DNA from: Limnoperna fortunei
Taxonomy: Eukaryota; Mollusca; Bivalvia; Mytilida; Modiolidae
Assembly (NCBI GenBank): GCA_944474755.1
Contig: OX104114.1
Span: 28,419,220 to 28,483,219 of the forward strand
Length of the DNA stretch: 64,000 bases
Reading direction: 5' to 3'
Below, in pieces: positions 50,756-63,299 of the stretch. The notes below the pieces were generated by a model, which saw only the letters and a list, made by a program, of their open reading frames with translations, did not search any database and had not been told where the DNA came from. A program made the position numbers and the translations under genes. How positions within the stretch are numbered: the first letter of the stretch is position 1; each line of letters starts with the position of its first letter.

Positions 50756-53700
50756 GCATGGGAGACACGTTGGTCTAATCTATGAGTAGTCTAGGCAGTT
50801 AATAAGAACATTAGGAGTGGGAGACACGTTGGGTCTAATCTATGAGCGGTCTAGGCAGTTAATAAGAACATTAGGGGTGGGAGACAGGTTGGGTCTAATC
50901 TATGAGTGGTCTATGAAAGTTAATAAGAACATTAGGAGTGGGAGACACGTTGGTCTTATCTATGAGTGGTCTATAAAAGTTAATAAGAACATTAGGAGTG
51001 GGAGACATGTTGGCATACTGTATGAGTGGTTTAGGCAGTTAATCAGAACATTAGACGTGGGAGACACGTTGGGTCTAATCTATGAGTGGTCTATGCAGTT
51101 AATCAGAACATTAGACGTAGGAGACACGTTGGGCCTAATCTATGAGTGGTCTAGGCCGTTAATAAGAACATTAGGAGTGGGAGACACGTTGGCATACTCT
51201 ATGAGTGGTATAGGCAGTTAATCAGAACATAAGACGTGGGAGACACGTTGGCATACTGTATGAGTGGTATAGGCAGTTAATCAGAACATTAGACGTAGGA
51301 GACACGTTGGGCCTAATCTATGAGTGGTCTAGGCCGTTAATAAGACCATTAGGAGTGGGAGACACGTTGGTCTTATCTATGAGTGGTCTAGACCGTTAAT
51401 AAGAACATTAGGAGTGGGAGACACGTTGGCATACTCTATGAGTAGTATAGGCAGTTAATCAGAACATAAGACGTGGGAGACACGTTGGGCCTAATCTATG
51501 AGTGGTCTAGGCCGTTAATAAGACCATTAGGAGTGGGAGACACGTTGGTCTTATCTATGAGTGGTCTAGACCGTTAATAAGAACATTAGGAGTGGGAGAC
51601 ACGTTGGCATACTGTATGAGTGGTTTAGGCAGTTAATCAGAACATTAGACGTGAGAGACACGTTGGCATACTGTATGAGTGGTCTAGGCAGTTAATCAGA
51701 ACATTAGACGTGAGAGACACGTTGGCATACTCTATGAGTGGTCTAGGCAGTTAATCAGAACATTAGACGTAGGAGACACGTTGGGCCTAATCTATGAGTG
51801 GTCTAGGCCGTTAATAAGACCATTAGGAGTGGGAGACACGTTGGTCTTATCTATGAGTGGTCTAGGCCGTTAATAAGAACATTAGGAGTGGGAGACACGT
51901 TGGCATACTCTATGAGTAGTCTAGGCAGTTAATCAGAACATTAGACGTAGGAGACACGTTGGGCCTAATCTATGAGTGGTCTAGGCCGTTAATAAGAACA
52001 TTAGGAGTGGGAGACACGTTGGCATACTACTATGAGTGGTATAGGCAGTTAATCAGAACATTAGACGTGGAAGACACGTTGGCATACTTAATAGTGGTCT
52101 AGGCAGTTAATCAGAACATTAGACGTAGGAGACACGTTGGCATACTCTATGAGTGGTATAGGCAGTTAATCAGAACATTAGGAGTGGGAGACACGTTGGC
52201 ATACTGTATGAGTGGTCTAGGCAGTTACTCAGAACATTAGACGTGAGAGACAGGTTGGCATAATCTATGAGTGGTCTATGCAGTTAATCAGAACATAAGA
52301 CGTGGGAGACACGTTGGCATACTCTATGAGCGGTCTAGGCAGTTAATCAGAACATTAGACGTAAGAGACACGTTGGCATAATCTATGAGTGGTCTATGCA
52401 GTTAATCAGAACATTAGGAGTGGGAGACACGTTGGTCTTATCTATGAGTAGTCTATGCAGTTAATAAAAACATGAGGAGTGGGAGACACGTTGGCATACT
52501 CTTTGAGCGGTCTAGGCAGTTAATCAGAACATTAGGAGTGGGAGACAGGTTGGCATAATCTATGAGTGGTCTAGGCAGTTAATCCGAACATTAGACGTGG
52601 GAGACACGTTGGCATACTCTATGAGTGGTCTAGGCAGTTAATCCGAACATTAGACGTGGGAGACACGTTGGCATACTCTATGAGCGGTCTAGGCAGTTAA
52701 TAAGACCATTAGGAGTGGGAGACACGTTGGCATACTCTATGAGTGTTCTAGGCAGTTAATAAAAACATGAGGAGTGGGAGACACGTTGGCATACTCTATG
52801 AGTGGTCTAGGCAGTTAATCAGAACATTAGGAGTGGGAGACACGTTGGCATACTCTATGAGCGGTATAGGCAGTTAATCAGAACATTAGACGTAGGAGAC
52901 ACGTTGGGCATAATCTATGAGTGGTCTAGGCAGTTAATAAGAACATTAGGAGTGGGAGACAGGTTGGCATACTCTATGAGTGGTCTAGGCAGTTAATCAG
53001 AACATTAGGCGTGGGAGACACGTTGGCATACTCTATGAGCGGTCTAGGCAGTTAATCAGAACATTAGGAGTGGGAGACACGTTGGTCTTATCTATGAGTG
53101 GTCTAGGCAGTTAATAAGAACATAACATAGGCTTGGAAGACACGTTGGTCTTATCTATGAGTGGTCTAGGCAGTTAATCCGAACATTAGACGTGGGAGAC
53201 ACGTTGGTCTAATCTATGAGTGGTCTAGGCAGTTAATAAGAACATTAGGAGTGGGAGACACGTTGGCATACTCTATGAGTGGTCTAGGCAGTTAATCAGA
53301 ACATAAGACGTGGGAGACACGTTGGGTCTAATCTATGAGTGGTCTAGGCCGTTAATAAGAACATTAGACGTAGGAGACACGTTGGGCCTAATCTATGAGT
53401 GGTCTAGGCCGTTAATAAGACCATTAGGAGTGGGAGACACGTTGGTCTTATTTATGAGTGGTCTAGGCAGTTAATCAGAACATAAGACGTGGGAGACACG
53501 TTGGCATACTCTATGAGCGGTCTAGGCAGTTAATCAGAACATTAGGAGTGGGAGACATGTTGGCATACTGTATGAGTGGTCTAGGCAGTTAATAAGAACA
53601 TTAGACGTGGGAGACACGTTGGGTCTAATCTATGAGTGGTCTATGCAGTTATTCAGAACATTGTGCATTGGAGACATGACGGTCCACTGTACGATTGTTT

Positions 53701-53770
53701 TATGCAATTAAGCGAGGGAGACAAATATATTGGTCCAGTCTACGAGTAGGCAGTTAATAAGAAAGTCAGG
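50756..53770 (+). repeat. Satellite subarray 2, 59-60-bp monomer, about 48 copies
   Basis: Monomer: gttaatcagaacattagacg, tgggagacacgttggcatac, tctatgagtggtctaggca. Clearly related to subarray 1 (shared gttaatcagaac and gtggtctag). Variants (ggcagttaatcag with cgttggcatac; ggccgttaataag with ttggtcttatc or ttgggcctaatc) recur as blocks of about three monomers near 51280, 51480 and 51770, suggesting higher-order units. The last units after about 53650 decay. Confidence 0.9.
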
Positions 53771-54656
53771 AGAAGAAAACACGTAAAATGTTTTTTTTTT
53801 TTTTTAAGTTTTGCAAAAGGCTTTATGTCATAGCAACTTCACAGCTTATTAGTTTTATTTTATGAATGCTTATTCTCTCGTAGTACTATGTTGCTTTTGT
53901 AATTTGAAATAAAGCCCTAAGTTATCGTATTCCGCGGTTTGTTAAAAAATCACAATCATAAAACGTGTTATTTAATAAAACCAATGACATCAGAATGAAA
54001 ATTTTCATTTTAAAAATGTCAATTTAGTCCAATTAATTTGGTAACAACAGGCGTTGCTAAGGCAGATGTAGAGTAAACTACAGTAAACAAAGCTTGAATT
54101 CCAAAAGAACGAAGAATGTATAACATGTCGTTTCTCACCAAGCCATAGTTGGATTTTAACAACAAATCTCACTTTTAAGGTATCGGGCTATTGATCTGTC
54201 AAAATCTCTATTTTTTCTTGAGCCAAATGTCAGATTTATTTGCATTTTATGTCAGATATACGGAAATTGGACATTCGTCTAGTACATATATTCTAACGAT
54301 TTAAGTTCGATTTACACTTTCTATTTCTATATATCATACAAGGTATTTTCTAATAGAAATAATGAGTTAAAGTGCAATCATTTCATTTGCCACAAACCAG
54401 CCACTACAATTTCTATATATTTGTATGTAAATGTTATCGTAGTAAACATGATACAAAAGAACTTTATTTAAAACTGTACTAGAGAAATACGAAGTATAGG
54501 ATATTTATAATAACTAACACTCTCAACTAATTAGTACTTACCGGTCAGGAGCACACGAGTTAACTCCCACATTTTAGTAGGGTACCATCGTGTTGCTGAT
54601 GTTTTATTAATAATTTATGTTTGTTTTGGTTACGTTTTTGTCTACCTATTCACAAA
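53771..54656. other. Intergenic, no feature recognised
   Basis: AT-rich sequence after the satellite, beginning with a T-run near 53790. A lone ttaaggtatcgggc at about 54176 resembles one end of the TTAA-ended MITE at 28.5 kb, without a matching second end. Confidence 0.4.
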
Positions 54657-54918
54657 GGGCCTCGGTAGCCAAGTGGTTAAGGTAGTTCGTCTACAATTGA
54701 TCACGTGGTCTGTCAACACTGAGATTGCGGGTTCGAGTCTCACTGCATGCATGTTGCGTTCGAATCCATTGTTAATTGACAAGGATTGCCAGTTTTCCTA
54801 CTGGAGGTCGTGGGTTTTCTTCGGGTACTCCGGCTCCATCCCCCAATAAAAACAGGACGCCGTTTTATAGCTGAAAAATTGCTGAAAGTGGCGTTAAACA
54901 CTAAATAAACAAATAAAC
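54657..54918 (+). mobile_element. tRNA-derived SINE, copy 4, full length
   Basis: Head gggcctcggtagccaagtgg (box A), gcgggttcgagtctcactgc (box B), body acaaggattgccagttttcc and ccaataaaaacaggacgccg, tail gctgaaaaattgctgaaag then tggcgttaaacac and an aaataaac run. The clearest copy in the window. Confidence 0.85.
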
Positions 54919-55669
54919 CTATTTACCATTTTCACTTCTTGGCTGAAAGGGTTTATTATTTTGCTCGACCCACAGAGCTGCTTATTAGCGTCCTCATGTG
55001 GTAGATTAATAAAACAAAAAAATTATACAACTGGTTTTAATCTTCTACCAACAAACAATCAAAAACGAATTCACACTTTTAATTTAAATTTATTCGAGAA
55101 TCTTACACGCCATACACCCTTGGAAAATATAGCCACAACAAGCCAACAAAGCTATAAATACTTATTAATATATTTGCGCAATTCAAACAACATTATTTGT
55201 GAGAAGTCAGCTATTTACTTTTATTTTACACAAGTGCAAATGCTTTGCAGAACAAGCAGCAAACACTAAAACATCAACTGAATACATGTATTTTGATTAT
55301 TATTATTATTTTAATTCAATCATTACATTTTTTCTCTAATTTCCTACAAATGCAAAGACTAGGCACAGCTGCCCTGAACAATTTTCGTTACCATGCCGCT
55401 GAATCGTTGACTTTTTAAGGGTCAACAAAGCACGATTTGTTAACCACTGACCAGACTCTAGCATGGATACCAGCAATCATGTTTGTCAGCTGACCGTAAG
55501 TGTTCTAGCCAACTTACAATTCCATCAGCAGCTACATCCGCATAATTCACACGAAAAAACCTGATTTTGACATTAAAGAAACAAGCATCAAATATTGCAT
55601 GTTTCCGACGTATATCGACACAGTAATGAACAATAAAAAGTCTAACGCTAGACGTCATTACTTTTGCAC
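54919..55669. other. Intergenic, no gene recognised
   Basis: Contains an open frame at 54961-55269 (102 codons) of AT-rich, family-less content, and the start of sequence leading into the Tc1 remnant. The tgctcgacccacagagctgc phrase has an echo near 57546 (gtgctcgacccacaaagatg). Confidence 0.4.
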
Positions 55670-56240
55670 AGTAGTGAGATCCTGACATCGAGACAACAAA
55701 GTATGGGTCTAGCTAGGATTTTCAAATTGGAGGCAAGTTTTGTTTAGCGATGAATCTAGATAAATGCGGCTGAGAAAAGATGCTCGTAAACGTGGCTACC
55801 TACCCCGCAGAGGTTTGAAACAAATTGCACCCTTAAAGTCGACATCTTTAAAAAGGGGGAGGCTTTGTAATGATGTTGAATTTCATATCCTACGCCCCCA
55901 ACACTTGTCAGTTATATATCTGCGGAAACATAAACACCACTTTATAAAAGTAGAGGCTTTGCTACCACACATGCTGCCCGCAAATTAACCTTCGCAAAAA
56001 TATTTTTCATCGCGAAATCTATCCGGCAAGCACCGAGTTCTGCAATTTCTTGACAACCAGAACGTAACATGTCGTCCTGATTATCAGATGGAGTCAATAG
56101 AATATTTGTGGAATGATATAGATTGACACGTACGGAGTCGTCATTTAGCGCCGGAAACTATGCAAGAACTGCATGTACATGTATGTGAAAGAATTCCTCC
56201 GAGCCGGTGCCGTGCTGCGTCTACAAATACCGACTGTAAA
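55670..56240 (+). pseudogene. Decayed Tc1/mariner-like transposase
   Basis: One reading frame, broken by stops, shows WRQVLFSDESR (55728-55760), then RKDARKR, later FLDNQNV and SIEYLWNDID, then HVRSRHLAPETMQEL. These match, in order, the VLFSDES, QDN and PIEHLWD blocks of Tc1-type DDE transposases. Stops at 55761, 55986 and 56127 and a shortened middle show it is inactive. The N-terminal DNA-binding half and terminal inverted repeats were not found. Confidence 0.65.
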
Positions 56241-58441
56241 TAGCCCCGTCTGAATGGTATGGACTGTTGTCATTAAAACATTATACATGACAAAGTCTGA
56301 GCAACCAGTGTAAAAATTGTCATTGCAATGTGATGCTTGTTGTTATGACAATTAATATATTAATTTATATATTTATGTGTGTTTCTTTAAAGCATAGTAT
56401 AAGAAAGAAGGGATGAGTTGCCGATTTTCCTATAAAATGTTTTTAAAAAATCACCTAGCATTACAAAGGTCAGTCTTAATGTCAAACAAATCATCTCGAA
56501 TATGCAGAAGCAATAAGCAGTAATCAAGGGTTTTCCTATGCTCTATTTAGGCTTAGTAAATTCGTTTATAGTGTAGAACAATTCACTAGCGCGACCTCAA
56601 TAGTACAATATAAAATGACCTTATTTTCTAATTAAAATGTGAAATAAGAAATCAGATGTACTAAAAACGAGAGTTAATTTCAGAAAACTACACGAATAAC
56701 AAATTTAACAGATTTCATTTTATCCCTCAAAATCTCGTTGGAATCCTTGTTGAGCTACCTTAATGCATTTCTCCAATATCATCTGTCTTAATGATGTTCA
56801 ACAGCTGTCAACATAAACAAAACGATACATTTGTCTTTATCACTACACTGTCGCACAAAAATCTATATTATCAGATCGGATAACGCCTTAATGTGAAGTA
56901 AGGAACTTGCCTTTTGTGAATATTAAACGATAAATTTTTATTTCCTGTTCATTACGTTTTGTGGATAATTTCCTAGGAGTTCCGATGGCCTTTATCAGCT
57001 ATGAACGCTTTCTGTTTATTGAACACAAATGACTAATGGCTAACGCTTAAACATTCAGCTGTTTCCAGCTCAGAATACTTATATTTTATATCCATGGTAT
57101 ATCTGTTTGCCTATTCACTTAAGATAAACAAAATATATAATTATATTTTAATGTAATATAACAGTGGTAAAAAAAATTCAAAAAGATAGCAACTCAGGTG
57201 TGGACTAAACGTCTATCTTGGTAATTTACTGATTTACTCACTAGCGGTTGTATGTCGATAACATGCAAGCTAGACAGAAACTATGGCTACTCATTATCCC
57301 AATGAAATGTAAATATTAGGTAACACAGGCTGATAAATATATAATGTGTGATAGCTGTGAACAGTGGTATCCTCCAGAATTTCAAGTTAATAATGACACA
57401 TACGGTTTAATAGCAAATAGTAATCACATCTGGTACTGTGTGGGCTATGTTCTTCTGAACTACTCAAATGTACTGTTTAACTTAATAGATACCATGTCAG
57501 ACACAAACCTTTTGGCTTGAACCATGCTGCGAGGGTTCACAGTGCTCGACCCACAAAGATGCCCAGCGCTTCCCCAGGTGGCGGATGGGTTGGGGGTGTC
57601 AGGTTATAATACGGAAAGCCTGACCGCGAACCACAGTGGGTAACGTGTTTAGAGAGTGCTACGTTCCTTGCTCGCTAAAGACCCCTTTCGTAGATATCGA
57701 AATGAGTTGGCTCGTTGTAGCCGCTACGAAAGACTAAATTTCATATCCATACTTTTTCAGTGGCATTCCCCATTTTTGTCCCTTGTTCCATCTTTTCCGA
57801 ATTGATTTATTGTTTGGTAACATGTTCTCGTCACGAATAAACAAAAATCCAATCAGTCAATCAATCAATCAATCAACAAACCTGTTTGATACTACCCACT
57901 AAGTTTCTCAGATTTAATTGACTATCCAGCCAAGCAGCAGTATCACCAATACCAAATAACACTCCATACTGCAAGCCAAAACAAGCAAGTAAACAGACAT
58001 ACCAACGTGTCACTGAAGATAAATCTAAACTGTTAGTCTGTTAAATTCAAAAGCAGCGGATTTACATCAAGTAATTGATAAAGTTAACTGCACTGACCTA
58101 ATAGTTGGTACATAGTTATTGCTCGTTGCTGATATAAGTGTTTTTCCAGCAGTTTTTACTGACATCATAACATCCAGAATTGGCCACAATTGATAGAATA
58201 TAGGTCAAAATAAACATGAATGGTGTTAAAAGAATGTATATGTATGCTTATTATAAACCCCCTGAAAATGATATTATAAACGAACTATGTAGATCATTGC
58301 AAAGAATACCAACGTACAGTCACATTTTGAATACTAGATTTCAACCTTCCCAAGTATGAAAGGTCAAAACAAGAAATTTAATCAAACTGTAAATTTATTA
58401 ATACTTACACAAATTTTCTGAACAATTATAATGATACTTTA
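56241..58441. other. Intergenic, no gene recognised
   Basis: AT-rich. A G+C-richer patch at about 57530-57740 (gcttccccaggtggcggatg and ctaaagacccctttcgtaga) looks repeat-derived but matches nothing else in the window beyond a short phrase near 54.96 kb. A (aatc)n run lies at about 57855-57880. Confidence 0.4.
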
Positions 58442-58592
58442 ACAGGTATAGAAAAGAACACCAAGGAGACCAGGAAACACTTCACCAAGGAGACCAGGAA
58501 ACACTTCACCAAGGAGACCAGGAAACAAGTATAGAAAAGAACACCAACGAGACCAGGAAACACTTCACCAACGAGACCAGGAAACACTTCGG
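58442..58592 (+). repeat. 24-bp minisatellite
   Basis: Five copies of ccaaggagaccaggaaacac plus ttca, two of them with ccaacgagacc; the block gtatagaaaagaaca also occurs twice, giving a larger duplicated unit. Confidence 0.8.
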
Positions 58593-59436
58593 ATCTGTTT
58601 TTTCCTGAAGCAACCATCACTCAACAGATCATACAAACACAGCTAGGAACATCATATCATAATATGTATTCCACGAACACAATGACTGGCAGAAAACTAA
58701 AAGCATAAAAAAATAAACAAAAAAAAACCCCAAACAATATTAGCTTGGAAAATACGAGAAATGTAATAAAACAAAATTAATGAAGAATATTTCTCAAATT
58801 ACACAATAAGCCAAACCACTGAAGAAAAATGGTTTTAATTAGAACTTATATTGGCCAAGCATGTTCCATTGACAACCATCAAGGTAAAACGCGCCGTACC
58901 GTTGTTGACAAAAGAAATAAAAGATGAATAAGGAAGTGATACCGTATTTATAAGAAAAGATAATCTAGCAAAAAATAAAACAAGGAAATTATTATTAATA
59001 ATTATAAATGCATAAAAAGGATAGTACAACATAAACACAATCTTACTGGTATAATATAGAAAAAAAATTGCAGAAGGCAGCAAAGCAGGTGGTAGCAAGA
59101 CATTTATAAATTTTGGGCATTAGTTAAAAACTAGAGAAATAAATACTTTGGTGTCTCTTCAATAAGAGTAAATGGCATAAGGAGTACACAACCACCTTAA
59201 CCATCTGAAGTTTGACATAATCACTTCATCCTGCATTTACAACTTCAAATTTATTAAAGTAGCACACGTATGTGATTACATGAATTAAAAGATCAAAAAC
59301 ACCAATGTACAATAGATACACTCTCATTCACTACAGAGGGATCAAGTTGCATACTAGTATGACATATTACCTATTATAACAGACCTTTTTAATCACCAAT
59401 CAATCAGGTACACTATCAAATGACAGGAAAAGGCAC
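58593..59436. other. Intergenic, no feature recognised
   Basis: A-rich sequence without recognised repeats or genes. Confidence 0.4.
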
Positions 59437-59622
59437 GTGTTACACCAGTATTTGAAAATGAAGCTAAATCAAAGTCTTATAAAACTTGTTGATAGTCGCA
59501 CGTCCAATAGTTGTCCTTTTCTGTCAGGCGTACACCAAGGCTCTGTCCTTGAACAATGTTTGTTTTTAACTGATATTAACGACATGCCTGAAAACCTCAA
59601 AAGCAATGCTTCTTCATTTTAG
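59437..59622 (+). pseudogene. Non-LTR retrotransposon reverse transcriptase fragment
   Basis: A 61-codon open segment encodes LSGVHQGSVLEQCLFLTDIN followed by DMPENLKSN. The SGVxQGSVLxxxLFLxxINDxPxNL pattern is the reverse transcriptase segment just before the catalytic ADD box of LINE elements. The ADD box itself is missing and a stop follows, so this is a decayed fragment. Confidence 0.65.
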
Positions 59623-59983
59623 ATGAAACTGGGCTGCTCTGTCGGTAGAGCACTGTGAAACCATCACAGTATGGTCCTAGTATAAAATTTGTAATGTAAA
59701 CTTACTATCAAAAATATCTGCACAAGTCTATTCCAAATATTATTTTCGTAATCTCGACTTTGTAAATTCAACTTATAATGTTTATTAATCATCATATTTT
59801 ATTTATATATAACCCTTGTAAATTTAAGTGAACTGCGTGATTCTTATTTTGAAATAATACATATAAAATAAGTTTCCAATATTCAATGCGAACTTTCAAC
59901 ATAACATACAGGAAAAAACAATTATAAATTGAGCAATAAATTAAAGTCTTGGGAGAGATTGTCGAATATTTTTCATTACTTGT

Positions 59984-60215
59984 CGTGGCTTCGGTGGACG
60001 AGTGGTTAACGTAGTAAGTCAACTACTACTGATAACATAACGTGCCTGTTAACGCTAAATATCACTGCGGACAGGGTGAGCTGGACACCTACCTTAATTT
60101 ACAAGGATCTCCTGCCAAATGTAAGGTTTTCCTCAAGCTTCATTACCAAATAAAAAACTAAACGCCATGATATAGCTGAAAAATTGCTGAAAGCGGCGTC
60201 AAACACCGCTCCGGC
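59984..60215 (+). mobile_element. tRNA-derived SINE, copy 5, diverged
   Basis: Head gtggcttcggtggacgagtg, weak box B, then acaaggatctcctgccaaat, ccaaataaaaaactaaacgc, and the tail gctgaaaaattgctgaaag with cggcgtcaaacacc. Old copy. Confidence 0.6.
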
Positions 60216-60960
60216 AAGAAACAATAGTTTACATGCCAAAAATAAAGAGTTGCTGCATGTCAGTTTTAGGTAAACACGTGAGCAATGTCAATCCATTTTG
60301 TTTATATCTTTAAAGGAGTTATATTAAAAGAAGACATAAAATAATAGGTTTTTTAGAGATGAAAAAACTGCCATCGCAACACCTCCCGGCCATCACTTTC
60401 CGACGGTAGTCTGATATACGCGAGGTAAATCCTATTACCAAACACGACTTCCGTTTCCTTTGGATTATAAACATGCCAGACATTTAGCTTTAAGTGACAA
60501 GTATTTCCATTTTTCCTGCTGAAAGGCGGGAGTCCCCCACCACCTCTCTGTTATCACTAAATGCAACAATATAATAAAAATAGCCGAGACAACTAAGCTA
60601 GCTTTAGTTTGGTACATATACTGAAATTTAATAGAAGACCTACAGCACACATAGTCAGGCGTTCTAATGTAATAAGATTAAAGCGGAACTTTATGTTAAT
60701 CAATTCTAATGACTGCAAAACAAAAACAATTATTGATCTAGATTTAATTTTTGCATATGTATGTGGCTAATGATGCAAATATTTTCATGCAGTACACCAA
60801 TTAATATTATAATGTTCAAATCTGGCACCGTCTACTTATAAACTCACCGTAATAAAACATTCTAGTACACGGACTAACATCTAAAAAAAATAATAGCAAA
60901 GAAACAACATATCTAAACAAAGTCATTAAATAAAATGTGCCGTATTGAAAATGAAATGAA
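60216..60960. other. Intergenic, no feature recognised
   Basis: AT-rich spacer between SINE copies; nothing recognised. Confidence 0.4.
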
Positions 60961-61170
60961 TTGTTTGTTCGTTTGATTGTTTGATTGGTTTTAAATGTAA
61001 CATTAGCAATATTTTATCTATATCGTGGCGTCCAGTTTGTATTGGGGAGGAAGCCGGAGTACCCGGAGAAAAACTCGCAATCCTTGTCAATTAAGATTGA
61101 AGTAGAGAGCACCATGCCCGCGGTGAGACTTTGAACCCGAAAAATCAGTGATAACAGATCAACAGTAAAA
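60961..61170 (-). mobile_element. tRNA-derived SINE, copy 6, 5'-truncated
   Basis: On the minus strand: a cggttcaaagtctcaccg-like box B, acaaggattgcgagtttttc, tactccggcttcctccccaa, tacaaactggacgccacgat and a diverged tail. The tRNA head is lost. Confidence 0.6.
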
Positions 61171-61229
61171 ATTAATTGGATGGAACGTCACTAGCGATAC
61201 ATAGGACAATTTAGACATTTCATTTTAAA

Positions 61230-61362
61230 ACGAGTTCGAGTATAACTGTTTTCCTGTCAAATGTTAGGTTCTAAGAAGGTACTCCTCTTCGTTACCAACA
61301 ACTTGACATTATAATAAAGCTGAAAAATTTCTGAAACTTGCGAAAATTTAAAAACAACCATG
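61230..61362 (+). mobile_element. SINE-related remnant
   Basis: cgagttcgagtataactgtt, then ttttcctgtcaaatgttagg and ataaagctgaaaaatttctg follow the SINE order, heavily diverged and shortened. Confidence 0.4.
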
Positions 61363-62425
61363 CCAATGTTATAATTGTGTTAATTAATATGCTTATGAAT
61401 AATAAGTTATCATTTCGAAAGAACTGTCAGACCAATGAATTATTTAATCCCATTTTTTAATTGATTCTCCTGGTTTAAGACAAGAGTAAGAGATATATAA
61501 AACGATGAAAATCTTTTTATCTTTATGTGTCCAACATATAAGATCGCTCAAAGAATGATTATGAAAATTTAAATTGTAATCACAGTTATTTCATTTTATT
61601 TGTACCTACGCTGAAAAAAGTCCACAGAGTAGAAAGGATCTATTCAGTATACAACAGTTTAACCTACATTAGAACACAACAACAGAGACAAAGAAATTAC
61701 GGGACGGATTATATGAACTTCAACAATACTAAATGTAAAGTAGTGACGATCCCGTTCTGCTCAGAGTCTTAATTAAAAAAAATATAGACAATTGTAAATA
61801 CGGTACTTGAATAAGCAGGGTCAACTCCATATTATAAATTGAAAAGCAAAGCCAGTAGTTTACGGTAGAACACTATTTCTACGGTAAATCGCCCATTGTA
61901 CAGTTAGAGAACGATGCAAAACACAAATGTTAAAATTGACATTCTTTCTTAATGTTGATAATGTTTAGATCTTGTACAATTAAGATTAATAAAATTGGCA
62001 TGTAATATTAAACATTTTTGGAAATAAATAGGATGAAAATATGCATATATGCCAACATAAAAAGCAACGTTATCAGTGACGTTTTACAACGTAATAAAAT
62101 TTGACGTTTTAAATTTCATGGTTTAAAGGATTTTTTTATTGCTGTACATCACAAAATAATTTAAAAGCAGTGAGGATCACTAGGATCGAAATGCAATTAT
62201 TTTGAACCTTACATTTCTACGTACCAAATAATCAACCGGTCTTTCATTTAACAAAATATATACTGTGCGTATTGGTCATTCCAAGGAGAACCAGCATTTC
62301 AGTGAAAAAATAAATAATTTAGCAACAGATGAGACGACGGAGAGCCTGTGTCTTGATTATTTTATAACTGAATGGTATTTTATGAATGTACTTTGCGAAA
62401 ATGCAGTTTGCGTCAACGTTTTGGG
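61363..62425. other. Intergenic, no feature recognised
   Basis: AT-rich; no ORF or repeat recognised. Confidence 0.4.
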
Positions 62426-62670
62426 GGGCCGCGGTGGCCGAGTTGTTAAGGTAGTTCGTCTAATATTGATCACGTGGTCTGTAAACACTTAGATTGCGGA
62501 TTCGATTCTCACTGCTGGCACTGTGTTCTCGACTCCAATGTTAATTGACAAGGATTGCCAGTTTTCCTACCTAAGGTCGGGGGTTTTCTCCGCATACTCC
62601 GACTGACTCCCCCATGATAAAGCTGAAAAATTGCTTAATGTGGCGTTAAACACCATTCAAACTAAACCAA
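62426..62670 (+). mobile_element. tRNA-derived SINE, copy 7, full length
   Basis: Head ggggccgcggtggccgagtt, then gcggattcgattctcactgc (box B), gacaaggattgccagttttc, a shortened body and the tail gctgaaaaattgcttaatg with tggcgttaaacaccattca. Confidence 0.8.
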
Positions 62671-63295
62671 CCGTTAAGGTTTTTGCAAGAAGGCGTACTG
62701 ATTTTTATACGCTACTATAAGTTTTTTAAAAAAACTTGCCAGGCACTAATTTGGTGTTCTTAAAATGTTTGAAAATCTGTAGGAAAATACATCAAGAAAT
62801 TTTAGTATTCTGTCAAGAGACGGCATACATGTATGGGTAGGAAATGTTAATGACTTATATGGAACTGCTTATATTTAGGAAAAAATGAAGTGGTTAATTC
62901 AGTTTTTAAAATTGCCATATTTTAAATAAATATTATATGTCAATATGTGTATTTTGTTAGTTTTTTTCTATTTATTTTGATAATATATATTTTTTTAATA
63001 TCAAGTATTGCTTTGTGGGCATTGTGTCTCTTTTGTATTTTTTGATGTTATTGCGTAATGTAAACGTGAAAAATTTTGCGGGGTAATATTTCCGCGTATT
63101 AGTGTCAAACATGTCGTGTAGGGGTTATATTAAATGTTTTCTTTTATCAATTTTATTTATTTTATTTATGTATTATCATTAAGCTATTTTAACAGCTTGT
63201 GTCACAAAAAACAGGAATAAAGACATAACAACAAACAATTCTACAGATAACATATCATAAGTCCCCTGACCTCAGTTCGATTGACTGTTTTAAAA
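62671..63295. other. Intergenic, no feature recognised
   Basis: Very T-rich sequence; nothing recognised. Confidence 0.4.
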
Positions 63296-63299
63296 AAAA

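Noticed and set aside
50817..51221. 134-codon ORF with GLIYEWS repeats
   Set aside because: It lies wholly in the satellite array and simply reads the 59-60-bp monomers; frames shift as monomer length varies.
49331..53770. CRISPR-like array
   Set aside because: Units are contiguous tandem monomers without unique spacers, in animal DNA.
54657..54740. True tRNA gene from A and B boxes
   Set aside because: The head is followed by the SINE body and tail found at several other sites, and no proper cloverleaf with an acceptor stem closes.
54961..55269. 102-codon ORF downstream of a SINE
   Set aside because: AT-rich composition, no family resemblance, no splice or promoter support.
59632..59680. 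tRNA-like stretch ctctgtcggtagagcactg
   Set aside because: Resembles a D-arm only; no matching T-arm or acceptor stem could be found.
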